Source: Pontivivens ytuae
GTDB taxonomy: Bacteria; Pseudomonadota; Alphaproteobacteria; Rhodobacterales; Rhodobacteraceae
Direction: 5' to 3'
DNA length: 64,000 bases
Assembly (NCBI RefSeq): GCF_015679265.1
Contig: NZ_CP064942.1
Coordinates: 3,948,001-4,012,000, forward strand
This document shows, piece after piece, positions 54,244-61,602 of this stretch. The notes under the pieces are model-generated. The model made no database searches. It was given only the letters and a program-made list of their open reading frames with translations, and was not told the DNA's origin. Position 1 is the first letter of the stretch. Each line of letters starts with the position of its first letter. Position numbers and translations under genes: made by a program.

Positions 54244-54873
54244 TCACGGCAGAACGGTAATCTCGACACGGCGGTTCGCGGCGCGCCCCGCATCGGTCTG
54301 GTTGGGTTGCAGCGGCTCGCTCTCACCCACGCCGCGGGTCTGGGCGCTGAGGCCATAGGTCTCCGCGATGTCGGCGACAGCCTCGGCCCGCGCGAAGGAG
54401 AGGCGCAGGTTCGCCTCCTCCGGCCCCTCGCTGTCGGTGTGGCCCTCAACGACGATTTGGGTGCGCCCCTCCTGCTGGAGGAAGCGGAAGAAGGTGTCGA
54501 GGTCGCGGATCGCCTGCGGCTGCACCGTGGCACTGCCCGAGGGGAAGGTGGTGTCGGTCGACATCACGAAGTTCTGCGGCGTCGCCCCGGGGCGCACGAC
54601 GCCGAAGCTGCGCGAGAGCACCGGCGCATCGGCGCGGGCCAGCGCCGGGTTGCAGATCGGCCGGCCGTTAGGCTGAAGCTTCGGCGTCATGAAGCCCTCC
54701 GCCCCGGTGTCGAAGACCCAGTGCTCGCATCCATCCGGGTCGACCCAGGTGGCGGAGCGCACGACCACGAGCTCGCCCCCGTCCGTCCGACCCGCCGCCG
54801 ACGAGAAATCGTCGGTCGAACAGGCCGCCAGGGCGGTCATGGCCAGAACCGCTCCGATCACAGTGATCCGCAT
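54244..54873 (-). CDS. OmpA-family lipoprotein with N-terminal W-DP-GC-HW domain
   Basis: 209 residues starting MRITVIGAVLAMTALAACSTDD (lipobox LAAC). Residues 35-80 hold SATWVDPDGCEHWVFDTGAEGFMTPKLQPNGRPICNP, shared with the next gene. Residues 100-209 form an OmpA/MotB peptidoglycan-binding domain: FPSGSATVQPQAIRDLDTFFRFLQQEGRTQIVVEGHTDSEGPEEANLRLSFARAEAVADIAETYGL, then TRGVGESEPLQPNQTDAGRAANRRVEITV. It likely links the outer membrane to the wall. The downstream gene is only 11 bp away, so the two are co-transcribed. Confidence 0.85.
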   Translation of the reverse strand: MRITVIGAVLAMTALAACSTDDFSSAAGRTDGGELVVVRSATWVDPDGCEHWVFDTGAEGFMTPKLQPNGRPICNPALARADAPVLSRSFGVVRPGATPQNFVMSTDTTFPSGSATVQPQAIRDLDTFFRFLQQEGRTQIVVEGHTDSEGPEEANLRLSFARAEAVADIAETYGLSAQTRGVGESEPLQPNQTDAGRAANRRVEITVLP

Positions 54874-55039
54874 CTGAGGTCTCCTCCCCCTTGGATATCT
54901 CGACAGACCGGCAGGGTTGCCCCCGTCTTGCCTGCAGCGCTAGTCCAGTCGCAGTCAAAAGTGAATATTTTTTGACCCAGTGGCCGTCGCGTGGGCATTT
55001 TGCATCCACCAGCCGAGCGCAAAGAGAAGGATACACCGC

Positions 55040-56419
55040 ATGGGCGATCTCGACACCGTTCTGAGCACCGTGGACCAGGGGCTCGACGCGAGCCTGGAGC
55101 GACTCTTCGGTCTTTTGCGTATCCCGTCGATCTCCACCGATCCGGCCTATGCGGGTGATTGCCGGAGTGCGGCGGACTGGTTGGTGGGCGAGCTGGACGC
55201 GCTCGGCTTTCAGGCGGAGCGACGCGACACGCCCGGCCATCCGATGGTGGTCGCCCATGGCGGCGAGGCGGGGCCGGAGCTCCTCTTCTACGGTCATTAC
55301 GACGTGCAACCGGTCGACCCGCTCGATCTGTGGGACCAGCCGCCCTTCGAGCCGGTGCTGGAGGATCGCCCCGAGGGCCGGGTGATCCGGGCGCGCGGCG
55401 CCTCCGACGACAAGGGGCAGCTCATGACCTTCGTCGAGGCGTGCCGCGCTTGGCGGGAGGTCCATGGCACCCTGCCCGCCCGCATCACGATCCTGTTCGA
55501 GGGGGAGGAGGAATCCGGCTCCCCCTCCCTCGTGCCCTTCCTCGAGGCTAACAAGACGGAGCTCACGAAATCCCTCGCGCTCGTCTGCGACACGGGCATG
55601 TGGAACCGGGAGACGCCGTCGATCTGCACCATGCTGCGCGGGCTGATGGGGGAGGAGATCGTGATCCGCGGCGCCTCCCGCGACCTGCATTCGGGGGGCT
55701 ATGGCGGCCCCGCGGCGAACCCGATCCGCGTGCTGGCGAAGATCCTCGCGAGCCTGCACGACGATCAGGGCCGGGTCACCCTGCCCGGCTTCTACGACGG
55801 CGTGCGTGATGTGCCCGAGGCACTGGCCGCGCAGTGGGAGACGCTGGGCTTCGACCCCGCGGCCTTCCTCGGCGGCGTGGGACTGTCGCATCCCGCCGGT
55901 GAGGCCGGCATCCCCGCGCTCCACCAGATCTGGGCGCGCCCGACCTGCGAGTTCAACGGGATCGCCGGCGGCTATGCGGGCGACGGGTTCAAGACGGTGC
56001 TGCCGGCCGAGGCGCGGGCAAAGGTCTCCTGCCGCCTCGTCTGGGATCAGGACCCGCACGCCATCCGCGCGGCCCTGCGGGAGCGGGTGCGCGAGATGCT
56101 GCCGCCCGATTGCGAGGTGGAGTTCCACGAGCATGGCTCCGGCCCCGCGACGGTCATGACTACCGACGATCCGGCCTTCGAGAAGGCGCGCGCGGCCCTC
56201 GGCGATGAGTGGCCCGGCGAAGCGGTCTTCACCGGCGGCGGCGGCTCGATCCCGATCTGCGGGCTTTTCAAGGAGATCCTGGGCATGGACTCCATGCTCG
56301 TGGGTTTCGCACATGAGGACGACCGCATCCACTCGCCGAACGAGAAGTACGACCTCACGAGCTTCCACAAGGGGATCCGGAGCTGGGTGCGCATCCTCGA
56401 CGCCCTGTCGCGCGGGTAG
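55040..56419 (+). CDS. M20-family dipeptidase/metallopeptidase
   Basis: 459 residues from MGDLDTVLSTVDQGLDASLERLFGLL; AGAAGGA lies upstream, and the frame from 54980 is too long. Metal-site segments are LLFYGHYDVQPVDPLDLW, GRVIRARGASDDKGQLMTFVEA and ITILFEGEEESGSPSL, then GASRDLHSGGYGGPAANPIRVL (lid domain) and VGFAHEDDRIHSPNEKYDL near the end with the last His. It resembles the bacterial/CNDP dipeptidase group that hydrolyses dipeptides or N-acyl amino acids. The exact substrate is unknown. No signal peptide; cytoplasmic. Confidence 0.9.
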   Translation: MGDLDTVLSTVDQGLDASLERLFGLLRIPSISTDPAYAGDCRSAADWLVGELDALGFQAERRDTPGHPMVVAHGGEAGPELLFYGHYDVQPVDPLDLWDQPPFEPVLEDRPEGRVIRARGASDDKGQLMTFVEACRAWREVHGTLPARITILFEGEEESGSPSLVPFLEANKTELTKSLALVCDTGMWNRETPSICTMLRGLMGEEIVIRGASRDLHSGGYGGPAANPIRVLAKILASLHDDQGRVTLPGFYDGVRDVPEALAAQWETLGFDPAAFLGGVGLSHPAGEAGIPALHQIWARPTCEFNGIAGGYAGDGFKTVLPAEARAKVSCRLVWDQDPHAIRAALRERVREMLPPDCEVEFHEHGSGPATVMTTDDPAFEKARAALGDEWPGEAVFTGGGGSIPICGLFKEILGMDSMLVGFAHEDDRIHSPNEKYDLTSFHKGIRSWVRILDALSRG

Positions 56420-56538
56420 GCGATTGGACAGGGGCCGCCCCGCCTGATAGGCGTGCCGCACGATAGTGGTGCGCCTCGCGCGCGCCCCGGTGCCGCCTCA
56501 CGCACCGCCACCCACTTTCGATATCGGAGGGCCTCAAC

Positions 56539-56976
56539 ATGACGAAGGCCGAAAAGGGCGACACCGTCGCCATCCACTACACGGGCACGCTCAATGACGG
56601 CACCCGCTTCGACAGCTCCGAGGGGCGCGAGCCGCTGAGCTTCGAGCTCGGCTCCGGCCAGATCATCGCCGGGCTCGACGCTGCGATCCAGGGCATGGAC
56701 GAAGGGGCGGAGAAGACCGTCACCATCCCCTCGGACGAGGCCTATGGCGCGCACAATCCGCAGCAGGTCCAGACCGTGCCGCGCACCGACATTCCGGAGG
56801 ATATCCCGGTGGAGCCGGGCCTGCAGCTCCAAGCGAAAACCCAGGACGGCTCGGTGGTCCCGCTGGTGGTGACGAAGGTCGAGGACGGCATGGTCACGCT
56901 GGATGCGAACCACCCGCTGGCGGGCGAGGACCTGACCTTCGCCTTCACGCTGATCTCCGTGAAGAAGGCGGCCTGA
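56539..56976 (+). CDS. FKBP-type peptidyl-prolyl isomerase, SlyD-like
   Basis: 145 residues. The N-terminus KGDTVAIHYTGTLNDGTRFDSSEGREPLSFELGSGQIIAGLDAAIQGMDEGAEKTVTIPSDEAYGAH is an FKBP fold interrupted by an IF (insert-in-flap) domain (QQVQTVPRTDIPEDIPVEPGLQLQA...), then VTLDANHPLAGEDLTFAFTLISV. It lacks the His/Cys-rich C-terminal tail of E. coli SlyD, so metal delivery is unlikely. It acts as a cytoplasmic folding helper. A terminator follows at 57087. Confidence 0.94.
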   Translation: MTKAEKGDTVAIHYTGTLNDGTRFDSSEGREPLSFELGSGQIIAGLDAAIQGMDEGAEKTVTIPSDEAYGAHNPQQVQTVPRTDIPEDIPVEPGLQLQAKTQDGSVVPLVVTKVEDGMVTLDANHPLAGEDLTFAFTLISVKKAA

Positions 56977-57086
56977 GCGCAATCCCGTGATCGGGTGATT
57001 GAACCGAACGGGGGGTATCCGCATTTAGAGGGTACACCCCTGTGAGCAGCGAGTTCGGGTGCAACCCGTCCCTCGACGCTGACATG

Positions 57087-57121
57087 CAAGGCCCTCGGGC
57101 GATGCCCGGGGGTCTTGTTTG
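57087..57121 (+). terminator. Rho-independent terminator of the SlyD-like gene
   Basis: The stem CAAG-GCCC-CGGGC / GCCCG-GGG-CTTG (57087-57117, with small bulges) ends in CTTGTTTG. It lies about 110 bp after the stop. Confidence 0.65.
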
Positions 57122-57160
57122 TTTGGGTTTTCCGAAGCTTGGCGGCTCTTCGAGGGGCCA

Positions 57161-57320
57161 CCCCGGACCTGATCCGGGGCCGTTCGAGGCGGCGCGCATC
57201 GCCAGCAAACGGTCCCGGCGCGGCGGCCGGGACGGTGGCGGGATTTGCCACCGCCCCGGACGTGATCCGGGGCCTTTCGGTGCTCTGCGGCAAACGGTCC
57301 CGGCGCTGCGGCCGGGACGG
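57161..57320 (-). repeat. Two composite palindromic repeats in tandem (modules B-A-B-A)
   Basis: Module B CCCCGGACCTGATCCGGGG (57161-57179), module A GGTCCCGG-...-CCGGGAC (57211-57233), module B CCCCGGACGTGATCCGGGG (57254-57272) and module A (57296-57318). Both copies are in reverse orientation relative to those at 30144, 43493 and 58951. They end 7 bp from the serA stop and may also serve as its 3' end. Confidence 0.75.
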
Positions 57321-57326
57321 TTAGGA

Positions 57327-58919
57327 TCAGAACGCGAGCGCTTTCGCCTGCATGATCTGCGGCAGGTTGGCGATCTCCTTCAGCGTCGCCTCCGACAGTT
57401 CCTCATCCACACCGAGCAGCGCGATCGCCTCACCATCCTTCTCGGCCCGACCGAGGGCGAAGGTCGCGATGTTGACGTTCAGATCGCCGAGCTTCTGCCC
57501 CAGCGCGCCAATGTAACCGGGCGTGTCAGTGTTGGTGGTGTAGAGCATGAAGGGCTGCGGCTCCGCCTCCAGCCCGATCCCCTTGATCTGGATGAAGCGC
57601 GGCTTGCCGTCGGAGAAGACGGTGCCCGCCACGGACCGCACCTGCGCCTCGGTCGTGACGATCAGGCGGATGTAGGAGCCGTAGGCGCCCTGCGCATCCT
57701 TCCGCGTCTCCGCGATCTTCACGCCCCGCTCCCGTGCCACGATGGGGGCCGAGACCATGTTGACGCCGCCCTCGCCGACCAGCGGCTTCAGCAGGCTCGC
57801 GGTCAGCGCGGAGGTGAGCGGGTTGAGGTTCAGCTTGCCGACCTCGCCCACATACTCGATTTCGATCTCGGTGATCGGGTTCTCCGTCACCTGGCCGGCG
57901 AAGCCGCCCAGCGTCTCGGCCAGCGCGATCCAGGGCTTGAGGATCGGCGCTTCCTCCGCCGTGACGGAGGGCGCGTTGATGCCGTTCGAGATCGCACCCT
58001 TCACCAGGTAATCGCTCATCTGTTCAGCGACTTGCAGGGCGACGTTCTCCTGCGCTTCGGTCGTGGCGGCACCCAGATGCGGAGTGCAGAGGATGTTGGG
58101 CGCGTCGAAGAGGACGTTCTCCTTCGCCGGCTCCTCCGCGAACACGTCGAAGGCGGCACCGGCGAGCGCGCCGGAGTGCAGCGCCTCGGCCACGGCGACC
58201 TCGTCGACCAGACCGCCGCGGGCGCAGTTGATCAGGCGCGCGCCCTTCTTCATCAGCTTCACCCGCTCGGCGTTGAGCAGGTTGGCCGTCTTGTCGGTCT
58301 TGGGCAGGTGGAGCGTCACGAAGTCGGCGACGGGCAGCAGCTCCTCCAGCGTTTCGACCTTGGTGACGCCCAGCTTCTCGGCCCGCTCGTGGCTGAGGAA
58401 CGGATCGTAGGCCACGACCCGCATCTTCAGCCCCAGCGCACGGTCGGCGACGATGGAGCCGATATTGCCGCAGCCGATCAGGCCCAGCGTCTTGCGGGTG
58501 ATCTCCGCCCCCATGAAGCGCGACTTCTCCCACTTGCCGGCACGGGTGGAGGCGTCGGCCTCCGGGATCTGGCGCGCACAGGCGAACATCATCGCGATGG
58601 CGTGCTCTGCGGTGGTGATCGAGTTACCGAAGGGCGTGTTCATCACCACGATCCCCTTGGCGGAGGCGGCGGCGATGTCGATATTGTCCACCCCGATCCC
58701 GGCGCGACCGATGACCTTGAGGTTGTCGGCCTTGGCGATCAGTTCGGCGGTGGCCTTCGTCGCGGAGCGAATGGCGAGGCCGTCATAACTGCCGATGATC
58801 TCGGCCAGCTTCTCGGGCTCCTTGCCGAGGCCGGGCTGGAAGTCGACCTCCACCCCGTTGTCACGGAAGATCTGGACGGCGGCTTCGGAAAGCTTGTCGG
58901 AAATCAGAACCTTAGGCAT
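57327..58919 (-). CDS. serA: D-3-phosphoglycerate dehydrogenase
   Basis: 530 residues, long form. It oxidises 3-phosphoglycerate as the first serine step. The start is MPKVLISDKLSEAAVQIFRDNGVEVDF. The Rossmann motif is KTLGLIGCGNIGSIVADRALGLKMRVVAYDPFLS (about 143-175), ARGGLVDEVAVAEALHSGALAGAAFDVFAEEPA carries active-site residues, and CTPHLGAATTEAQENVA the catalytic His. An intervening domain and a C-terminal ACT domain (FMLYTTNTDTPGYIGALGQKLGDLNVNIATFALGR) suggest feedback control by serine. ATG 58919 is chosen over 58979. A repeat lies between it and serC. Confidence 0.97.
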   Translation of the reverse strand: MPKVLISDKLSEAAVQIFRDNGVEVDFQPGLGKEPEKLAEIIGSYDGLAIRSATKATAELIAKADNLKVIGRAGIGVDNIDIAAASAKGIVVMNTPFGNSITTAEHAIAMMFACARQIPEADASTRAGKWEKSRFMGAEITRKTLGLIGCGNIGSIVADRALGLKMRVVAYDPFLSHERAEKLGVTKVETLEELLPVADFVTLHLPKTDKTANLLNAERVKLMKKGARLINCARGGLVDEVAVAEALHSGALAGAAFDVFAEEPAKENVLFDAPNILCTPHLGAATTEAQENVALQVAEQMSDYLVKGAISNGINAPSVTAEEAPILKPWIALAETLGGFAGQVTENPITEIEIEYVGEVGKLNLNPLTSALTASLLKPLVGEGGVNMVSAPIVARERGVKIAETRKDAQGAYGSYIRLIVTTEAQVRSVAGTVFSDGKPRFIQIKGIGLEAEPQPFMLYTTNTDTPGYIGALGQKLGDLNVNIATFALGRAEKDGEAIALLGVDEELSEATLKEIANLPQIMQAKALAF

Positions 58920-58950
58920 GTGTCTTTGTCCTGTATGTTCTATCGGAACC

Positions 58951-59010
58951 GTCCCGGCCTTGCGCCGGGACCTTTTCATGTTCGAGAAAGGCCCCGGATC
59001 AGGTCCGGGG
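58951..59010 (+). repeat. Composite palindromic repeat (modules A and B)
   Basis: Module A GTCCCGGCCTTGCGCCGGGAC (58951-58971, 8-base loop) and module B CCCCGGATCAGGTCCGGGG (58992-59010), with AAAGG just before B. It fills most of the 100-bp serC-serA gap and would be transcribed if the two genes form an operon. Confidence 0.75.
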
Positions 59011-59019
59011 CGGTCGGTG

Positions 59020-60186
59020 TCAGAGATCGGCCTTGGCGGTGGCGAAAGCCCAGTCCAGCCAGGGGGTCAGCGCCTCGATGTCGGCGGTGTCCACCGTGGC
59101 GCCGCACCAGATGCGCAGGCCCGCCGGGGCATCACGATAGCCGTTGATGTCGAAGGCGGCCTCCTGCCCCTCCAACCGCTTCACCATCGCCTTGGTGAAC
59201 GCCTTCTGCGCGGCGTCATCGAGGCCCGCCACCGTCGGATCGACGATCTTGAGGCAGACGGAGGTGTTGGAGCGGTTGGCAGCCTCCGGCACCAGGTTCT
59301 CCACCCAGTCGGTGCGGTCCACCCAGGCCTGAAGGGCGGCGAAGTTCGCATCCGCGCGAGCGTGGGCGGCGGTGACCCCGCCAAGCTCCTCGACCCAGTC
59401 GAGCGCATCGGCACAGTCCGCCACGCACCACATCGACGGCGTGTTGATCGTCGCACCGGTGAAGATCCCGTCGATCAGCGCACCGCCCTTGGTCAGGCGG
59501 AAGATCTTGGGTAGCGGGCGGTCGGGCGTGTAGCTCTCCAGCCGCTCGACGGCGCGGGGGGAGAGGATGAGGACGCCATGCGCGCCCTCCCCGCCCAGCA
59601 CCTTCTGCCAGGAGAAGGTCAGCACATCGACCTTCGCCCAATCCACGGGTTGGGCGAAGACGGCGGAGGTCGCATCGACGAAGGTCAGCCCCGCGCGATC
59701 ATCGGCGATCCAGTCGAAATTCGGGATCCGCGCGCCAGAGGTCGTGCCGTTCTGTGTGAAGCAGATATCGGCATCCATCCGCACCTGTGAGAGATCGGGC
59801 AGCGCGCCGTACTCCGCCTCGATCACGCGGCAATCGTCGAGCTTGAGCTGCTTGACGGCATCGGTTGACCAGCCCTTGCCGAAGCTCTCCCACACCAGCA
59901 TGTCCACCGGACGCGCGCCCAGCATGGACCACATCGCCATCTCGTAGGCGCCGGTGTCGGAGGCGGGCACGATCCCGACCTTGTAGTCGGCAGGCACGCC
60001 CAGCAGCTCGGCTGTCTGGTCGATCACGGCCTTCAACTGCCCCTTCGGCCCGGACGCGCGGTGCGACCGGCCGAGATGCGCGCGCGCGGCGACCGCTTCG
60101 GCGGACCAGCCGGGGCGCTTGGGACAGGGACCTGATGAGAATTCGGGACGCGCAGGCTTCACCTGCGGCGCGGGAGGGAGGCTCAT
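59020..60186 (-). CDS. serC: Phosphoserine aminotransferase
   Basis: 388 residues of the long alphaproteobacterial type. It converts 3-phosphohydroxypyruvate to phosphoserine with PLP. PARPEFSSGPCPKRPGW opens it, and HRASGPKGQLKAVIDQTAELLGVPADYKVGIVPASDTGAYEMAMWSMLG holds the PLP phosphate region. FVDATSAVFAQPVDWAKVDVLTFSWQKVLGGEGAHGVLILS contains the Schiff-base Lys. It lies 100 bp upstream of serA on the same strand, and a structured leader is upstream (see 60187). Confidence 0.96.
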   Translation of the reverse strand: MSLPPAPQVKPARPEFSSGPCPKRPGWSAEAVAARAHLGRSHRASGPKGQLKAVIDQTAELLGVPADYKVGIVPASDTGAYEMAMWSMLGARPVDMLVWESFGKGWSTDAVKQLKLDDCRVIEAEYGALPDLSQVRMDADICFTQNGTTSGARIPNFDWIADDRAGLTFVDATSAVFAQPVDWAKVDVLTFSWQKVLGGEGAHGVLILSPRAVERLESYTPDRPLPKIFRLTKGGALIDGIFTGATINTPSMWCVADCADALDWVEELGGVTAAHARADANFAALQAWVDRTDWVENLVPEAANRSNTSVCLKIVDPTVAGLDDAAQKAFTKAMVKRLEGQEAAFDINGYRDAPAGLRIWCGATVDTADIEALTPWLDWAFATAKADL

Positions 60187-60255
60187 GGACGGCTCCGTCG
60201 TCAGGGCGAAATTCCTGAGCCCGCCCCCGCTCGCCCTTAATCCGGCGACGCGCCC
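60187..60255 (-). promoter_or_regulatory. Structured serC leader RNA (candidate serC motif)
   Basis: Downstream of the promoter the leader can fold into two hairpins: GAGC-GGGGGCGG-GCTC and, next to it, GGC-TCAGG-N8-CCTGA-...-GCC just before the serC ATG. The GCTC strand is shared, so they may compete. A serC RNA motif upstream of serC is described for alphaproteobacteria; I assign this leader to it only tentatively, by position and hairpin layout. Confidence 0.35.
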
Positions 60256-60261
60256 ACGGAC

Positions 60262-60290
60262 CGGATATTGCGCGGGCCCATGGGCGTCAA
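60262..60290 (-). promoter_or_regulatory. serC promoter
   Basis: On the minus strand TTGACG (60285-60290), a 17-bp spacer, then TATCCG (60262-60267). It would start transcription near 60255, about 70 bp before the serC ATG. Confidence 0.6.
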
Positions 60291-60306
60291 TCGCGAATAT
60301 GTCGCT

Positions 60307-60516
60307 CTAGAGCTTCCTGTGGCGGAACGCGCGCAGGTGACGTTTCTCATCGGAAACCGTCCGCACCGGAACCGGCGAGTGCGACGGCAGGCCGGGGCCC
60401 ACCGGAAAGAAGCCGATGTCCCGGCGCAGGGCGGCATTCAGCGGGATCTCCCGCGGTTCCTGGCGCAGCCCCCGGCGCATCCGGCGGACCAGTCTTCCGA
60501 TCGTCTTCGTGCTCAT
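60307..60516 (-). CDS. Small basic protein, DUF1127-like
   Basis: 69 residues. MSTKTIGRLVRRMRRGLRQE is strongly basic; PLNAALRRDIGFFPVG resembles the DUF1127 core (L--L-RDIG). The tail is Pro/Arg/His-rich. It lies 71 bp downstream of the 48-residue DUF1127 gene on the same strand and may be co-transcribed with it from the SoxR-type promoter. Function is unknown; DUF1127 proteins in alphaproteobacteria have been linked to RNA-binding and phosphate or stress regulation. Confidence 0.6.
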   Translation of the reverse strand: MSTKTIGRLVRRMRRGLRQEPREIPLNAALRRDIGFFPVGPGLPSHSPVPVRTVSDEKRHLRAFRHRKL

Positions 60517-60587
60517 GTCTCTTACCCCACATACTCCCACGAAGGTCCGAGTGATCCACGAAAGATCTGAACGAGAGGTAAAGAGGA

Positions 60588-60734
60588 TCAGCGCCCGGAA
60601 TCGTCGCAGGCGCGCGGGCTCCGGGCACAACCGCAGTTGAGGCCGATATCCCTGCGCATATGGGCGTTGAGCTCCAGGAGCAGTGCCCGAGTCCGGCGGG
60701 CGCGCCAGCGGCGGCGGAGGATGTCGAGGGCCAT
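60588..60734 (-). CDS. DUF1127 small protein downstream of a SoxR-type promoter
   Basis: 48 residues from MALDILRRRWRARRTRALLL. The DUF1127 pattern LLELNAHMRRDIGLNCG is clear: Arg-rich helix, then the L-D/N-H-L-RDIG turn. AAGGAGAAA precedes ATG 60734. The promoter region (60771-60801) has a SoxR site in a 19-bp spacer, pointing at this gene. A longer frame to 60785 overlaps the promoter. The end CGCARSPRACDDSGR carries three cysteines, unusual for the family. Confidence 0.75.
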   Translation of the reverse strand: MALDILRRRWRARRTRALLLELNAHMRRDIGLNCGCARSPRACDDSGR

Positions 60735-60770
60735 CGGGTTTCTCCTTGTCAGAGCGATTGATTCGAGAAC

Positions 60771-60801
60771 ACTCTGCGACCTCAAGCGAACTTGAGGTCA
60801 A
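60771..60801 (-). promoter_or_regulatory. SoxR-type promoter and SoxR box (also upstream of soxR)
   Basis: The palindrome CCTCAAGCGAACTTGAGG (60780-60797) differs from the SoxR consensus CCTCAAGTTAACTTGAGG at two central positions. Read on the minus strand, TTGACC (60796-60801) is followed 19 bp later by CAGAGT (60771-60776), the over-long spacer typical of SoxR-activated promoters. It drives the 48-residue DUF1127 gene. The box is also 8 bp before the soxR ATG, suggesting autoregulation. Confidence 0.8.
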
Positions 60802-60804
60802 GCG

Positions 60805-61245
60805 ATGCCCGTCCGCGAACTCAGCGTCGGCCAGCTCTCCACCCGGTCGGGGTTGCCCGTCTCCACCCTGCATTACTACGAGGCCGAGGGACTGATCCGG
60901 GCCGAGCGGACGGCGGCGAACCACCGGCGTTATCCGCGTGCGATGCTGCGGCGGATCGCGGTGATCAAGGCCGCACAGCGGCTGGGCCTGCCGCTTGCCG
61001 TGATCCGCGACGCGATGGCCGCGCTGCCACCGGACCGCGCACCGACGCCCGCGGAATGGGAAGCGATGTCAGAGCGTTGGCAGGCGGAGCTCGACGAGCG
61101 CATCGCGCGGATGCAGACCTTGCGCGACCACCTGTCGGCCTGCATCGGCTGCGGGTGCCTGTCGATGGAGAACTGCCCGCTCTACAACGACGACGACCAC
61201 CTCTCCGAGGAAGGACCGGGGCCGCGGCGGCTCGATCCGCTCTGA
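60805..61245 (+). CDS. soxR: Redox-sensitive MerR-family activator SoxR
   Basis: 146 residues. The MerR helix-turn-helix is LSVGQLSTRSGLPVSTLHYYEAEGLIRAERTAANHRRYPRAMLRRIAVIKAAQRLG (about 6-62). A dimer helix follows, and the [2Fe-2S] ligands are C113, C116, C118 and C124 in SACIGCGCLSMENCPLYN. Oxidation of the cluster by redox-cycling compounds switches on target promoters. No soxS is present, as usual outside enterics. Its own box overlaps the divergent promoter of a DUF1127 gene. Confidence 0.95.
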   Translation: MPVRELSVGQLSTRSGLPVSTLHYYEAEGLIRAERTAANHRRYPRAMLRRIAVIKAAQRLGLPLAVIRDAMAALPPDRAPTPAEWEAMSERWQAELDERIARMQTLRDHLSACIGCGCLSMENCPLYNDDDHLSEEGPGPRRLDPL

Positions 61246-61250
61246 CATAA

Positions 61251-61282
61251 CGAAAAAGGCCGCCGACGCGGGGTCGACGGCC
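61251..61282 (-). terminator. Terminator between soxR and the 62-residue DUF1127 gene
   Basis: The stem GGCCG-CGAC / GTCG-CGGCC (61258-61282, with a one-base bulge each side) is followed on the minus strand by TTTTTCG. It ends transcripts of the minus-strand gene at 61312 and may also stop soxR. Confidence 0.7.
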
Positions 61283-61311
61283 AGGCTCCGGCGGAAGAGG
61301 TTTGCCGGAAT

Positions 61312-61500
61312 TCACTCCCAGAACGGGCGCTCCGCCTCGTGCCGGGCGCGCATCGGATCCACCCCGATATCGCGCAGCAGGTGGCTGTCGAGCCCGGCGA
61401 GGCGGCGGCGTGTGCGCGCGCGGCGGGCCCATACCTTGAGGATCGCCGCGAAGCCGCGGCGGGGACCGGTCAGCAGTGTCGGGATCGTCAGGTGGGCCAT
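61312..61500 (-). CDS. DUF1127 small protein
   Basis: 62 residues. AILKVWARRARTRRRLAGLDSHLLRDIGVDPMRARHEAERPFWE is the DUF1127 core: Arg-rich helix, L-D-HLL-DIG turn, and the Pro/Trp-containing end. It reads away from the MocR gene; the 102-bp region between holds the GTACAAAT sites. It is the third DUF1127-type gene within 1.2 kb. Such small proteins in alphaproteobacteria have no settled function. Confidence 0.85.
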   Translation of the reverse strand: MAHLTIPTLLTGPRRGFAAILKVWARRARTRRRLAGLDSHLLRDIGVDPMRARHEAERPFWE

Positions 61501-61512
61501 GGTCGCCTCCTA

Positions 61513-61571
61513 TTGTACCAGTACAAATTGCGGTTTGTGTCGATCCAAACCACGGCTTAGTAGGTACAAAT
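61513..61571 (+). promoter_or_regulatory. Candidate MocR operators
   Basis: The perfect palindrome TTGTAC-CA-GTACAA (61513-61526) and a second copy of its right half, GTACAAAT (61564-61571; first at 61521-61528), lie 43 bp apart, four helical turns, in the divergent promoter of the MocR gene. MocR/PdxR regulators often bind such direct repeats. Confidence 0.5.
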
Positions 61572-61602
61572 CGGAAGCTCTTCTTTCCAACGGTATTTTG
61601 TC

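Larger units (their letters stand above)
56977..57326. other. Gene-free convergent interval with terminator and repeats
   Basis: The 350 bp between the slyD-like gene and serA (minus) contain the terminator at 57087 and two inverted copies of the composite palindromic repeat (57161-57320). A plus-strand frame covers it, but no ribosome binding site or protein similarity supports a gene. Confidence 0.7.

Noticed and set aside
57042..59147. A 701-codon plus-strand frame across serA
   Set aside because: It is antisense to serA and starts in the repeat region; there is no support for a gene.
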